From Clostridia bacterium (GTDB taxonomy: Bacteria > Bacillota > Clostridia > Oscillospirales > RGIG8002), in the NCBI GenBank assembly GCA_017438525.1, contig JAFRVI010000043.1, forward strand, positions 1-40,692: a DNA stretch of 40,692 bases, given 5' to 3'. Below are positions 1 to 6,603 of the stretch, one piece after another. The notes below the pieces were generated by a model, which did no database searches, was not told where the DNA came from, and worked only from the letters and a program-made list of their open reading frames with translations. Every line of letters begins with the position of its first letter. Positions within the stretch are counted from its first letter, which is position 1. The position numbers were made by a program, and so were the translations under genes.

Positions 1-61
1 CAGTTTTGAACGAGATGTTTATCGTTCAGGCAAAACAACAAAACAGCGGTCATACTTGATG
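1..61. repeat. Left copy of 61-bp terminal direct repeat
   Basis: The first 61 bases are identical to bases 40632-40692. The shared block stops just after the loop of a terminator-like hairpin. Because the window carries single-copy housekeeping genes, the likely meaning is a contig closed on itself through a repeated sequence or an assembler k-mer overlap. It is less likely to be a true circular replicon. Confidence 0.95.
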
Positions 62-111
62 TATGGCCGCTGTTTTTTGTGAAGCATGGGCGGGAAACAG
101 CCGTTCAAAAC
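3..111. repeat. Symmetric hairpin element B (dispersed repeat candidate)
   Basis: A 10-bp inverted repeat (GTTTTGAACG at 3-12, CGTTCAAAAC at 102-111) lies about 45 nt on each side of a 16-bp stem hairpin centred on 58. The hairpin core contains ATACTTGATGTAT. An element with the same geometry and the same core in reverse complement lies at 40517-40624. I see no coding sense in it. It looks like a short intergenic mobile or REP-like repeat, but the family is not recognised. Confidence 0.55.
40..78 (+). terminator. Rho-independent terminator-like hairpin
   Basis: A 16-bp stem (40-55 with 61-76, one G-T pair) has a 5-nt loop and is followed by a run of T to 78. The left arm starts with four A, so it could work in both directions. 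It would end transcripts entering from the window's left side, or from the right end if the sequence is joined. Confidence 0.75.
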
Positions 112-202
112 CCGACTTATCCCTAATTTGCGCGCCCTTTACGGCAATCTCTTTTTTTACGCCGCTTTTCCGGCGGGCAAACCGAAACGCGAAAATGAAG
201 GA

Positions 203-231
203 TTGAATAATCCGCGATTTTCTGCTATACT
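203..231 (+). promoter_or_regulatory. Sigma-A promoter for the GNAT gene
   Basis: TTGAAT at 203-208 and TATACT at 226-231 are separated by 17 bp in an AT-rich patch. Transcription would start near 238, about 27 bases before the ATG at 265. Confidence 0.7.
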
Positions 232-264
232 TACAATATAAAAAACAGGAGCGTCCGCAACGCC

Positions 265-714
265 ATGAACGAATACGCATTCATCACGCTGAGAGAAAAA
301 CCGGAGATAAAGCGAAAGGCAGCCGAATGGTTCCACGGCAAGTGGAGCGCGCCGGTCGAGGCGTACCTCGAATGCATGGGCGCCTACCTCGGCGGCGAAA
401 CGGAATACGGCTGGTATCTCTGCCTTTGCGGCGGCGAGATCGCCGGCGGGCTCGGAGTCGTTGAAAACGACTTCCACGAAAGGAAAGACCTCGCCCCCAA
501 CGTCTGCGCCGTCTATACGGAGAAGGAGCACCGCCGCCGCGGCATCGCCGGAAGACTGCTGAACTTCGCCGTTGAGGATCTGCGGTCGAAGGGCGTTTCG
601 CCGGTCTATCTCGTGACGGACCACGTCGGCTTCTACGAGCGCTACGGCTGGGAGTTCTTCTGCGCCGCGCAGTGCGACGACGGGAACGAATCGCGTGTCT
701 ATATCCACAGGTAA
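265..714 (+). CDS. GNAT family N-acetyltransferase
   Basis: A 149-residue protein of the GCN5-related acetyltransferase fold, which moves an acetyl group from acetyl-CoA to an amine. The acetyl-CoA loop is visible as HRRRGIAG (around residues 90-97), and the C-terminal YERYGWEF motif near residue 127 is typical of the fold. The substrate cannot be told from sequence. The start ATG follows AGGAG at 247-251 with a rather long spacing of 13, and a good sigma-A promoter lies just upstream. It opens an accessory stretch of unrelated small genes. No signal peptide or membrane segment is seen. Confidence 0.88.
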   Translation: MNEYAFITLREKPEIKRKAAEWFHGKWSAPVEAYLECMGAYLGGETEYGWYLCLCGGEIAGGLGVVENDFHERKDLAPNVCAVYTEKEHRRRGIAGRLLNFAVEDLRSKGVSPVYLVTDHVGFYERYGWEFFCAAQCDDGNESRVYIHR

Positions 715-740
715 CGCGCGAAGAAAGGGGCGTGGATATT

Positions 741-1034
741 GTGTTTGAAGATGAAATCGTATCAGAATGGATGAATCATCTCAAGGAGTTGAACGTTTAT
801 ACAAAGAAAATGTTCGGCTGTCATTGCTTATACTGCGACGGTCAGGCGGTAGGTTGGATACACGACAGAGTTCTCAGCTTGCGCGAAGTAGGATTGGACT
901 GTTTCCCGAAAGATATAAAAAGACCAAACCCCGAAGACAAGATTCGGGAAATAGTTATCCCTCTCGACTACGTAAACGCTGAATGGCTGCCGAAAGCGGT
1001 TCAGCAAACTGCCGATTTAAGAAAAGAAAGATAA
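741..1034 (+). CDS. TfoX N-terminal-domain-like protein
   Basis: A protein of about 97 residues starting at GTG, chosen because AAAGGGG at 724-730 lies 10 bases upstream. The pattern YTKKMFG...LYCDGQAVGWIHD is that of the TfoX/Sxy N-terminal domain (usually KMFGGYGLYxDG). Full TfoX is a competence regulator, but stand-alone N-terminal domains are common in Clostridia and have no firm role. It begins 26 bases after the GNAT gene and is probably cotranscribed. Base composition is more AT-rich than the core genes downstream, which suggests acquired DNA. Confidence 0.7.
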   Translation: MFEDEIVSEWMNHLKELNVYTKKMFGCHCLYCDGQAVGWIHDRVLSLREVGLDCFPKDIKRPNPEDKIREIVIPLDYVNAEWLPKAVQQTADLRKER

Positions 1035-1093
1035 TCTCTGTCCGGCGAAGCAATTACGGTTCAGACCGAGAACGAATGAACACGGGTGAGAAT

Positions 1094-1417
1094 ATGAAAA
1101 CGAAAAAGCAGGGCAATAACTGGACCGCGTATTACGATCCCGACACGGGGCGCTACTTCGCGGAGATAATGTACACGAGCCGCGAGGGGCGCGAGCAGTA
1201 CGACTACGAAATAACGCGGGATATCTACGCCCGGCTCGGCACCTTCGGGGACGACACGGATAACGAACGGCTGATAAAAACGGCGAAAATGACCTATTCC
1301 TTCGAGAACACTATGTACGGCACCCTCGGCCCCGAAAGGACCGTCTGGGACGAGGAAGCCGACGAAGCGATGAAGGCCGCCGAGGCGAAGCATAAGGAAA
1401 GCGAAAAAAAGAAATAA
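1094..1417 (+). CDS. Small charged protein of unknown function
   Basis: I do not recognise this protein. It has about 107 residues and is hydrophilic, rich in Tyr, Asp and Glu (for example WTAYYDPDTGRYFAEIMY near the N terminus), and ends in a Lys/Glu/Ala tail (AAEAKHKESEKKK). There is no membrane segment or signal peptide. GGTGAG at 1085-1090 precedes the ATG at 1094 closely; an in-frame ATG at 1076 is the alternative start. The tail resembles the end of the chimeric short-chain dehydrogenase fragment at 2577-2789, which suggests that related sequence took part in a local rearrangement. Confidence 0.6.
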   Translation: MKTKKQGNNWTAYYDPDTGRYFAEIMYTSREGREQYDYEITRDIYARLGTFGDDTDNERLIKTAKMTYSFENTMYGTLGPERTVWDEEADEAMKAAEAKHKESEKKK

Positions 1418-1481
1418 CGCTCCATACATATCTTGACGGAGATTTTTTTGCAACTCCGAACGGAATACGAGGAGGCAAAGC

Positions 1482-2519
1482 ATGATAAAAGTCGCGTTTT
1501 ACGATGCAAAGGCATACGATAAGCCGTCGTTCGAGCGTTACGGAGAAGCTCGCGGCGTGCAGTTCAAATACCTGGAAACAAAGCTGACCGAAGACACCGC
1601 CGATCTCGCAAAAGGGTGCGACGCGGTGTGCGTGTTCGTCAACGATACGGTAAACGCCGCCGTGATTGACCGTCTCTATGCGCTCGGCGTCAAACTGATC
1701 GCTCTGCGCTCGGCGGGCTACAACAACGTCGACGTGCGGCATGCATTCGGAAAACTCCACGTCGTTCACGTTCCCGCATACTCTCCCTACGCCGTGGCGG
1801 AGCACGCAATGGCGCTGCTGCTCACTTCGGTGCGCCGTATCCACAAGGCGTATAACCGCACAAGAGAATTCAACTTTTCGCTTAACGGGCTGACCGGCTT
1901 TGATTTCCACGGCAAGACGGTCGGAGTGATCGGCACCGGCAAGATCGGGCGCATTTTCGTCGACATCTGCAAGGGCTTCGGGATGAAGGTGATCGCTTAC
2001 GATCCCTACCCCTCCGACGACGCGGGAATAGAATACGTCTCGCTCCGCGAGTTATTCGTGCAAAGCGACGTGATCTCGTTGCACTGTCCGCTGAACGACG
2101 GCACGTTCCACACTATCAACGCCGAGACAATCGCAGAGATGAAAAAAGGCGTCGTGATCGTGAACACCTCGCGCGGGGCGCTGATCGATGCTGAAGCTCT
2201 TCTCGACGGTATCAAGTCGAGAAAGATCGGCGCGGCATGCCTCGACGTTTACGAGGAGGAAGCCGACATATTCTTCGAGGACCGCTCGGGACATATACTC
2301 GACGACGATCTGCTCTCGCGGCTGATCTCGATGCCTAACGTTATCGTTACCTCGCATCAGGCGTTTCTCACAGAAGAGGCGCTGAATAATATTGCGGAAA
2401 CAACGGTCGGCAATATACGCTCCTGCTTCGACAATGACGGAGCTTGTGATAACGAACTCTGCTATCGCTGCGGCAATATCGAAAAGTGTAAAAGCGGTCG
2501 AAAGGAAAAGTGCTTCTGA
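1482..2519 (+). CDS. ldhA: D-lactate dehydrogenase (2-hydroxyacid dehydrogenase) with Cys-rich tail
   Basis: A 345-residue cytosolic enzyme of the D-isomer-specific 2-hydroxyacid dehydrogenase family, which reduces pyruvate to D-lactate with NADH in fermentation. Diagnostic blocks are LIALRSAGYNNVD, AYSPYAVAEHA, the NAD-binding GTGKIG at residues 151-156 with Asp174 after the next strand, Arg231 in NTSRG, and His292 in TSHQAF. A clear GGAGG at 1470-1474 sets the start. The C terminus runs beyond the usual end of about 330 residues and holds five cysteines (322, 327, 330, 336, 344), including a CxxC pair. That tail could bind a metal or be redox active; this is inference. No terminator is obvious after it. 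Confidence 0.92.
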   Translation: MIKVAFYDAKAYDKPSFERYGEARGVQFKYLETKLTEDTADLAKGCDAVCVFVNDTVNAAVIDRLYALGVKLIALRSAGYNNVDVRHAFGKLHVVHVPAYSPYAVAEHAMALLLTSVRRIHKAYNRTREFNFSLNGLTGFDFHGKTVGVIGTGKIGRIFVDICKGFGMKVIAYDPYPSDDAGIEYVSLRELFVQSDVISLHCPLNDGTFHTINAETIAEMKKGVVIVNTSRGALIDAEALLDGIKSRKIGAACLDVYEEEADIFFEDRSGHILDDDLLSRLISMPNVIVTSHQAFLTEEALNNIAETTVGNIRSCFDNDGACDNELCYRCGNIEKCKSGRKEKCF

Positions 2520-2560
2520 CGTATTCCGTTTTACAGCATAAAGGATACTGCCATCACAGC

Positions 2561-2750
2561 AGAAAGGGGCGCGGTAATGGCGAGATATTTAGTCACGGGC
2601 GCGAACGGCGGAATGGGCAGAGCGATCTGCCGCGCGCTGACCGACGCGGGGAACGAAGCCGTCGGATTCGACCTGACGGAGCCGCGTGAGGAAACGCCGT
2701 GGCGCGTCATCCGCGCCGACGTCACCGACTCCGCTTCGCTCGAGGCCGCC
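2561..2750 (+). repeat. 190-bp duplication, copy 1
   Basis: Bases 2561-2750 match 3385-3574 with three mismatches by eye (at 2568, in the CGCGCG/CGCGCA step, and in TCATCC/TCATAC). The block contains the ribosome site and the first 58 codons of a short-chain dehydrogenase. The copies lie 824 bp apart and flank the Nudix pseudogene. Confidence 0.95.
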
Positions 2751-2789
2751 GAAGCGAAGCAGAAGAAAAACGGAAACGGGAAGAAATGA
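2577..2789 (+). pseudogene. Truncated short-chain dehydrogenase fused to a Lys-rich tail
   Basis: The first 58 residues are nearly identical to the N terminus of the complete dehydrogenase at 3401-4186, including the cofactor motif TGANGGMG. After GAGGCCGCC at 2742-2750 the sequence changes to a 12-residue tail (EAKQKKNGNGKK) and a stop. The catalytic Ser/Tyr/Lys half is absent, so it cannot be an active dehydrogenase. The tail resembles the end of the unknown gene at 1094-1417 (AAEAKHKESEKKK), and the switch point GAGGCCGCCGA/GAGGCGAAG is shared. The likely origin is recombination at that short match. It keeps a ribosome site and may still be translated as a 70-residue peptide. Confidence 0.85.
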
Positions 2790-2822
2790 TCCCGACAAAT
2801 CGGGATTTGACGAGGTACTGTG

Positions 2823-3332
2823 ATGAAGAAAATACTGATTATGGACGAGATGAATTACCCACCTGATTTAGATGAAATCTATCGAGTGGCTGTGCGAGGG
2901 ATCATTATTGTTGAAGGAAAGCTATTGATGATAGAGAGCAATTCCGGTAAATTAAAGCTGCCCGGCTGAGGGATCGAGGACGGTGAAGATGATTGTCAGG
3001 CGTTGGTGAGAGAAGTAAAAGAAGAAACCGGATATGATGTGATTTTTAACACAATAGAACCGTTTGGTGAAATTGAAGAAAAAAGGTTATCTATCCTTGA
3101 ACCGAAGTTGTGGCATCAGATAAGTAGACTATACTTTTGCAAGGTAAATCCAACTAAAGGTCAATGTACTTATACGGAGAATGAAGTAAAGTCCGGATTT
3201 AGGCAGGTATTGTATTCCATTGAAGACGCATTAGAAAAGAGTAAGAGAGTGTTGGAAAAAGATGGAGTACAAGCATGGAATCAGAGAGAATATAAGACTC
3301 TTTTGTTAATACGTGACCATTTAAAAAGTTAG
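2823..3332 (+). pseudogene. Nudix hydrolase broken by an in-frame TGA
   Basis: Reading from the ATG at 2823 gives about 48 residues ending KLKLPG, then TGA at 2967-2969, then the same frame continues GIEDGEDD...REVKEETGYDV to a TAG at 3330. The Nudix box is GX5EX7REUXEEXGU; the TGA sits exactly at its first, invariant Gly, so a single GGA to TGA change explains it. The intact protein would have about 169 residues and would hydrolyse a nucleoside-diphosphate derivative. A restart at GTG 3003 would lack half the box. The gene is far more AT-rich than its surroundings and lies between the two dehydrogenase copies, which points to recent transfer. Confidence 0.85.
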
Positions 3333-3384
3333 ATTTCGACAAATTCCGGTTTTTCGGGATAAATAACGTTTCCGGATAACACGA

Positions 3385-3574
3385 AGAAAGGAGCGCGGTA
3401 ATGGCGAGATATTTAGTCACGGGCGCGAACGGCGGAATGGGCAGAGCGATCTGCCGCGCACTGACCGACGCGGGGAACGAAGCCGTCGGATTCGACCTGA
3501 CGGAGCCGCGTGAGGAAACGCCGTGGCGCGTCATACGCGCCGACGTCACCGACTCCGCTTCGCTCGAGGCCGCC
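3385..3574 (+). repeat. 190-bp duplication, copy 2
   Basis: Partner of 2561-2750. This copy forms the start of the intact short-chain dehydrogenase, so it is probably the parent sequence. Confidence 0.95.
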
Positions 3575-4186
3575 TTCGCGGCGCTCGGCGAAGAAAAGCT
3601 CGACGGCGTGATACACGCCGCGGGGATATACGACTTGAACTCCCTCGTCGAGATGGACGAGGCCGCCTTCGTCCGCGCCTTCAACGTCAACCTTTTCGGC
3701 GTCTACCGCGTCAACAAGCTCGCCGTGCCGCTGCTGAATAACGGCGCGCGGATACTAATGATCACGAGCGAGCTCGCGCCGCTCGATCCTCTTCCCTTCA
3801 CCGGCATCTACGCGATAACGAAGGCGGCGCTGGAGAAATACGCCTACTCGCTGCGGATGGAGCTCCAGCTGCTCGGCTGCAGGGTCGTGACGCTGCGCCC
3901 CGGCGCGGTGAAGACGGATATGCTCCCCGCCTCCGTCGGCGCGCTCGGGCGCTTTTGCGCGGAAACGCGGCTTTATCCCGTCAACGCGAAGCGTTTCAAA
4001 AGGATAGTCGAGCGCGTCGAGGCGCGAAGCATAACGCCGGAAAAGCTCGCGGAAAAGACGCTGCGCGTGCTGAAAAAGAAGCGTCCGCGCTTCGCCTACA
4101 ACCTCAACCGCAATCCCCTGCTGCTTATGCTGGGCGCCCTGCCGCGCAGGATGCAGTTTTGGATCATACGCAAGGTGCTGTCGTAG
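3401..4186 (+). CDS. Short-chain dehydrogenase/reductase (SDR family)
   Basis: A 261-residue classical SDR oxidoreductase. The NAD(P)-binding TGANGGMG is at residues 7-14, DV near residue 48 contacts the adenine, the NNGA-type strand appears as HAAG, the catalytic Ser is in ITSE, and the YxxxK pair is in YAITKAALEKY. The C terminus carries an extra basic and hydrophobic segment (LLLMLGALPRRMQFWIIRKVLS, split here for length as LLLMLGALPRR and MQFWIIRKVLS) that may touch the membrane. The substrate is unknown. AAAGGAG at 3387-3393 lies 7 bases before the ATG. A truncated duplicate lies 824 bp upstream. A perfect palindromic terminator follows. Confidence 0.9.
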   Translation: MARYLVTGANGGMGRAICRALTDAGNEAVGFDLTEPREETPWRVIRADVTDSASLEAAFAALGEEKLDGVIHAAGIYDLNSLVEMDEAAFVRAFNVNLFGVYRVNKLAVPLLNNGARILMITSELAPLDPLPFTGIYAITKAALEKYAYSLRMELQLLGCRVVTLRPGAVKTDMLPASVGALGRFCAETRLYPVNAKRFKRIVERVEARSITPEKLAEKTLRVLKKKRPRFAYNLNRNPLLLMLGALPRRMQFWIIRKVLS

Positions 4187-4196
4187 TTATATTGAT

Positions 4197-4232
4197 GAAA
4201 AAAGCAAGCCGATCGGCTTGCTTTTCTTTTTC
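4197..4232. terminator. Bidirectional terminator between convergent genes
   Basis: A 24-bp perfect palindrome at 4201-4224 (AAAGCAAGCCGA and its complement) is followed by a T-rich run and preceded by A. It separates the plus-strand dehydrogenase from the minus-strand PHP gene and can serve both. Confidence 0.85.
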
Positions 4233-4247
4233 ATATTAGCGTTTGTA

Positions 4248-5048
4248 TCAGTCGAACACGCGGAACTTCTGATCCTCGGTCAGGCCGAGGGCGTCGATGA
4301 GCTTGAGGCAGTTTTCGCGCCGCGGCTCGATATGAGCCGGATGGTGCGCGTCGGTCGCGCCGTAGAAATGACAGCCGGCTTCAACGGCGAGGCGGTAAAC
4401 GCGCAGCACGCGCTCGAAGTCCTCCGGCGAATACTCGTTGTTTTTCGCGTTCAGCTCCACGCCCATGCCGAGCTTTTCGGTCTTCGCGAACATATCGAGC
4501 CAGACGCCGTCCGGGATCGCCTCGAGCACGTCGAGGTGGGCGCGCGGGTCGGGCATATTGCCCGCGACGCCGCGGTAGGTCGGGTGCGCGATGCCCATTT
4601 TATGATACGGCAGGCCTGAATCGAGCACGACGTTCCAGCGCAGGATGAACTGCTCCGCGTACCACTTCGCGTCGTAGTGCTCATCCGCGCCCATCTGGAA
4701 ATGCAGGTGGTTGATCGAGACGGTGATGAACTCGAGCTTCTCGGCGGTCTCTCTCGTGAGCCCGAGGACGTTGGCGCGGTTCATATCCGCTTCGCACCCG
4801 AGGTGAAGGCGCGTCGTTTCGCTCCGCGGCAGCGGCAGCCACTTCGAGATGTGCGAATATCCCTGCCAGCCGATACAGCCGGGAACGGCTTCGTCCCAGA
4901 AGTGATCGGTCAGCACGATATGGCGCAGGCCGTATTTCTCTCCGTAGCGCAGGATGCTCTCCGGATTCTGCTCGGGGTTGTTCGAGCAGGGGGAAAGCTG
5001 CGTGTGTATGTGAAAATCGTGATCGAGGATATATTTCACATTCTGCAC
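4248..5048 (-). CDS. PHP-domain phosphoesterase (histidinol-phosphatase-like)
   Basis: A 266-residue protein of the polymerase-and-histidinol-phosphatase superfamily, metal-dependent phosphoesterases with a distorted TIM barrel. Metal ligands are visible as DFHIHTQLS (residues 11-19), LTDHF (about 46-50), GCEAD, and TDAHHP near the C terminus. No his genes lie nearby, so histidinol phosphate is not an assured substrate. GAAAGGG lies 8 bases before the ATG on the minus strand. It is a single gene facing the dehydrogenase across a shared terminator and is divergent from the HTH-LiaF gene. Confidence 0.85.
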   Translation of the reverse strand: MQNVKYILDHDFHIHTQLSPCSNNPEQNPESILRYGEKYGLRHIVLTDHFWDEAVPGCIGWQGYSHISKWLPLPRSETTRLHLGCEADMNRANVLGLTRETAEKLEFITVSINHLHFQMGADEHYDAKWYAEQFILRWNVVLDSGLPYHKMGIAHPTYRGVAGNMPDPRAHLDVLEAIPDGVWLDMFAKTEKLGMGVELNAKNNEYSPEDFERVLRVYRLAVEAGCHFYGATDAHHPAHIEPRRENCLKLIDALGLTEDQKFRVFD

Positions 5049-5125
5049 CCTTTCTCTTTATTTATGCGCTGATTATATCACACATACCGCGCCGAATCAA
5101 GTGCAAATGCGAAGTTCTCGGAATT

Positions 5126-5158
5126 CAACCGACGGTTGTTCCGCTCAACCGGCGGTTG
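5126..5158. promoter_or_regulatory. Tandem palindromic operator pair
   Basis: Two 13-bp palindromes, CAACCGACGGTTG (5126-5138) and CAACCGGCGGTTG (5146-5158), have centres 20 bp apart, that is two helical turns. They lie about 65 and 85 bp upstream of the expected transcription start of the HTH-LiaF gene. This is the layout of a dimer-pair binding site. The likely ligand is the XRE-type protein encoded next door, which is inference. Confidence 0.6.
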
Positions 5159-5183
5159 TTTCCGGCACTCTCCAAATAAGTTA

Positions 5184-5211
5184 TAGACATTTTTCGCGTA
5201 TGTGGTATAAT
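5184..5211 (+). promoter_or_regulatory. Sigma-A promoter for the HTH-LiaF gene
   Basis: TAGACA (5184-5189) and TATAAT (5206-5211) have a 16-bp spacer. The leader to the ATG at 5303 would be about 85 nt, longer than needed for translation alone. Confidence 0.7.
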
Positions 5212-5302
5212 TGAATCAAACCAAAGGAAAAGGCTTCCGGAAAACCTTCGGAGCGCTCCCGCGGGAACGGCAGACGCAAATAATACCACGGAGGGAATAA
5301 AT

Positions 5303-6349
5303 ATGAACGAAAACACCATCGGCAAAAGGATCCAGGCGCTCCGCAAGGAACGCGGACTCACCCAGAAGCAGCTCGCCGACGCGGTCGGCGTGACGCCGCA
5401 GGCGGTCAGCAAATGGGAGACCGACGAATCCTGCCCCGACATCACCGCGCTTCCGCTGCTCGCGGGCGCGCTCGGAGTCAGCGTCGACGCGCTGCTCGGA
5501 GGCGAAGGCGCCGCAGAGGTAAAGACCGGGATAGTCCGCGACGCGGGCGAGACCGCGCGCGAAGGCGGCAAGACGGAAAAGGCGTTCGTCTGGGACTGGA
5601 GCGCGGGCAGGATACCGGCGATATTCTTAGGGGTATTCATACTCCTCGCCGGCGTGCTGCTGATACTTATGAAGACAAACGCCGAATGGTTCGGCGAGAT
5701 CGGATTCTGGGACGTCGTATGGCCCTCGGCGATAATCTTCGTCGGACTTTCCGGCTGCTGCTCGCGCGACATATCCGGTTTCTCACTCGGCATAACCGCC
5801 GCGGGCGTTATATTCCTGCTCAGAAACATCGGCGTCATCAAGGGCGAAGGCATCTGGACGATCATTCTCGCGATCGTGCTGGTCTTCGTCGGTCTCTCGA
5901 TCATACTTCACCAGTTCTTCCGCAGGCACCGCAAGCGTTCGCGCGTCAAGTTTTCGCCCGGCGTTAAAATGAACGGCAAAAGCGGGAAATTCAAGTCCGA
6001 GTACTCCGACGCGGACGGCTTCATCAACTACAACGCCAGCTTCGGCGACGACAGGATCGTCTGCAGGGCGGAAAAGATCGTCGGCGGCAAGGTTAATGTC
6101 TCCTTCGGAGAATTCACGCTCGACCTGCGCGGCGTCAGCGAGTTCGGGGAGAACGCCTCGCTCGACCTCAACGTCTCCTTCGGCGACGCCGAGGTACTGC
6201 TGCCGAAGAACGTCCGCGCCGAGCTGGCGACCGCCGGCTCCTTCTCCGGCAAGGGCGTTACCGGTATGCCCGATCCCGACGCGCCTTACGTCCTGCGCGT
6301 CAACGCCGCCGTCAGCTTCGGCGGTCTCTCGATCAAATACGACGACTGA
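5303..6349 (+). CDS. Membrane-anchored HTH regulator with LiaF-like domain
   Basis: A 348-residue one-protein regulator. Residues 6-64 form an XRE/Cro-type helix-turn-helix (LTQKQLADAVGVTPQAVSKW core). A linker leads to four predicted membrane segments at about 103-123, 138-151, 156-174 and 184-206. The C-terminal part, from about 240, resembles the LiaF/DUF2154 cell-envelope stress domain, with SFG repeats at about 246, 267, 292 and 339 that suggest stacked beta turns. In Bacillus, LiaF is a separate membrane inhibitor of a two-component system; here DNA binding, membrane anchor and LiaF-like part share one chain. The start follows GGAGGG at 5291-5296. Two palindromes upstream suggest autoregulation. 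The inducing signal is unknown. Confidence 0.85.
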   Translation: MNENTIGKRIQALRKERGLTQKQLADAVGVTPQAVSKWETDESCPDITALPLLAGALGVSVDALLGGEGAAEVKTGIVRDAGETAREGGKTEKAFVWDWSAGRIPAIFLGVFILLAGVLLILMKTNAEWFGEIGFWDVVWPSAIIFVGLSGCCSRDISGFSLGITAAGVIFLLRNIGVIKGEGIWTIILAIVLVFVGLSIILHQFFRRHRKRSRVKFSPGVKMNGKSGKFKSEYSDADGFINYNASFGDDRIVCRAEKIVGGKVNVSFGEFTLDLRGVSEFGENASLDLNVSFGDAEVLLPKNVRAELATAGSFSGKGVTGMPDPDAPYVLRVNAAVSFGGLSIKYDD

Positions 6350-6363
6350 CGCGAACCGGAGAC

Positions 6364-6390
6364 TGTCATCCTGAGCGTCAGCGAAGGATC
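6364..6390 (+). repeat. REP-like repeat arm, GTCATCCTGAGCG type
   Basis: TGTCATCCTGAGCG followed by TCAGCGAAGGATC is a widely dispersed short intergenic repeat of many bacteria. Its reverse complement, in a longer form, lies at 6496-6540. The two arms enclose the terminator hairpin at 6417-6469. Confidence 0.8.
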
Positions 6391-6416
6391 CTGAAGGTAA
6401 CGGAAGCATAAAAGAA

Positions 6417-6469
6417 AAAAGTGTGTATTCGGATATGAGGGTCATCACCCGCTCCGAATACACACTTTT
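6417..6469. terminator. Long bidirectional terminator hairpin
   Basis: A perfect 17-bp stem pairs 6417-6433 (AAAAGTGTGTATTCGGA) with 6453-6469, ends in four T, and has a small inner stem (GGGT/ACCC). It separates the convergent HTH-LiaF gene and proA and suits both strands. Confidence 0.85.
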
Positions 6470-6495
6470 GCTATTTGTATTACCGTTTTCTTTAA

Positions 6496-6540
6496 GATCC
6501 TTCGACTTTGCAACCTTCGGTTGCTCCGCTCAGGATGACA
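6496..6540 (-). repeat. REP-like repeat arm, inverted copy
   Basis: GATCCTTCGACTTTGCAACC continues to GCTCAGGATGACA. It is the reverse complement type of the 6364-6390 repeat, with an internal CAACCTTCGGTTG hairpin. Together with the 6364 arm it forms a foldback of about 180 bp. Confidence 0.75.
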
Positions 6541-6558
6541 GGCCCGCTGCAGACGGCA

Positions 6559-6592
6559 GGGGATCCCTCGGGCTTCGCCCTTCGGGATGACG
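6559..6592 (-). repeat. Third REP-like half repeat
   Basis: GGGGATCCCTCGGGCTTCGC followed by CCTTCGGGATGAC is a diverged member of the same repeat class (GGATC...GGATGAC ends), with an internal CGGGCTTCGCCC hairpin. It lies just past the proA stop codon. Confidence 0.65.
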
Positions 6593-6603
6593 GGTATTGA
6601 GGG

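Noticed and set aside
157-708. 183-codon minus-strand frame opposite the GNAT gene
   Set aside because: Shadow of the GNAT gene; no promoter or ribosome site, while the GNAT frame has motifs and a promoter.
2967-2969. TGA in the Nudix gene as selenocysteine or a reassigned codon
   Set aside because: The site is an invariant Gly, no SECIS-like hairpin follows, and TGA ends many genes in the window.
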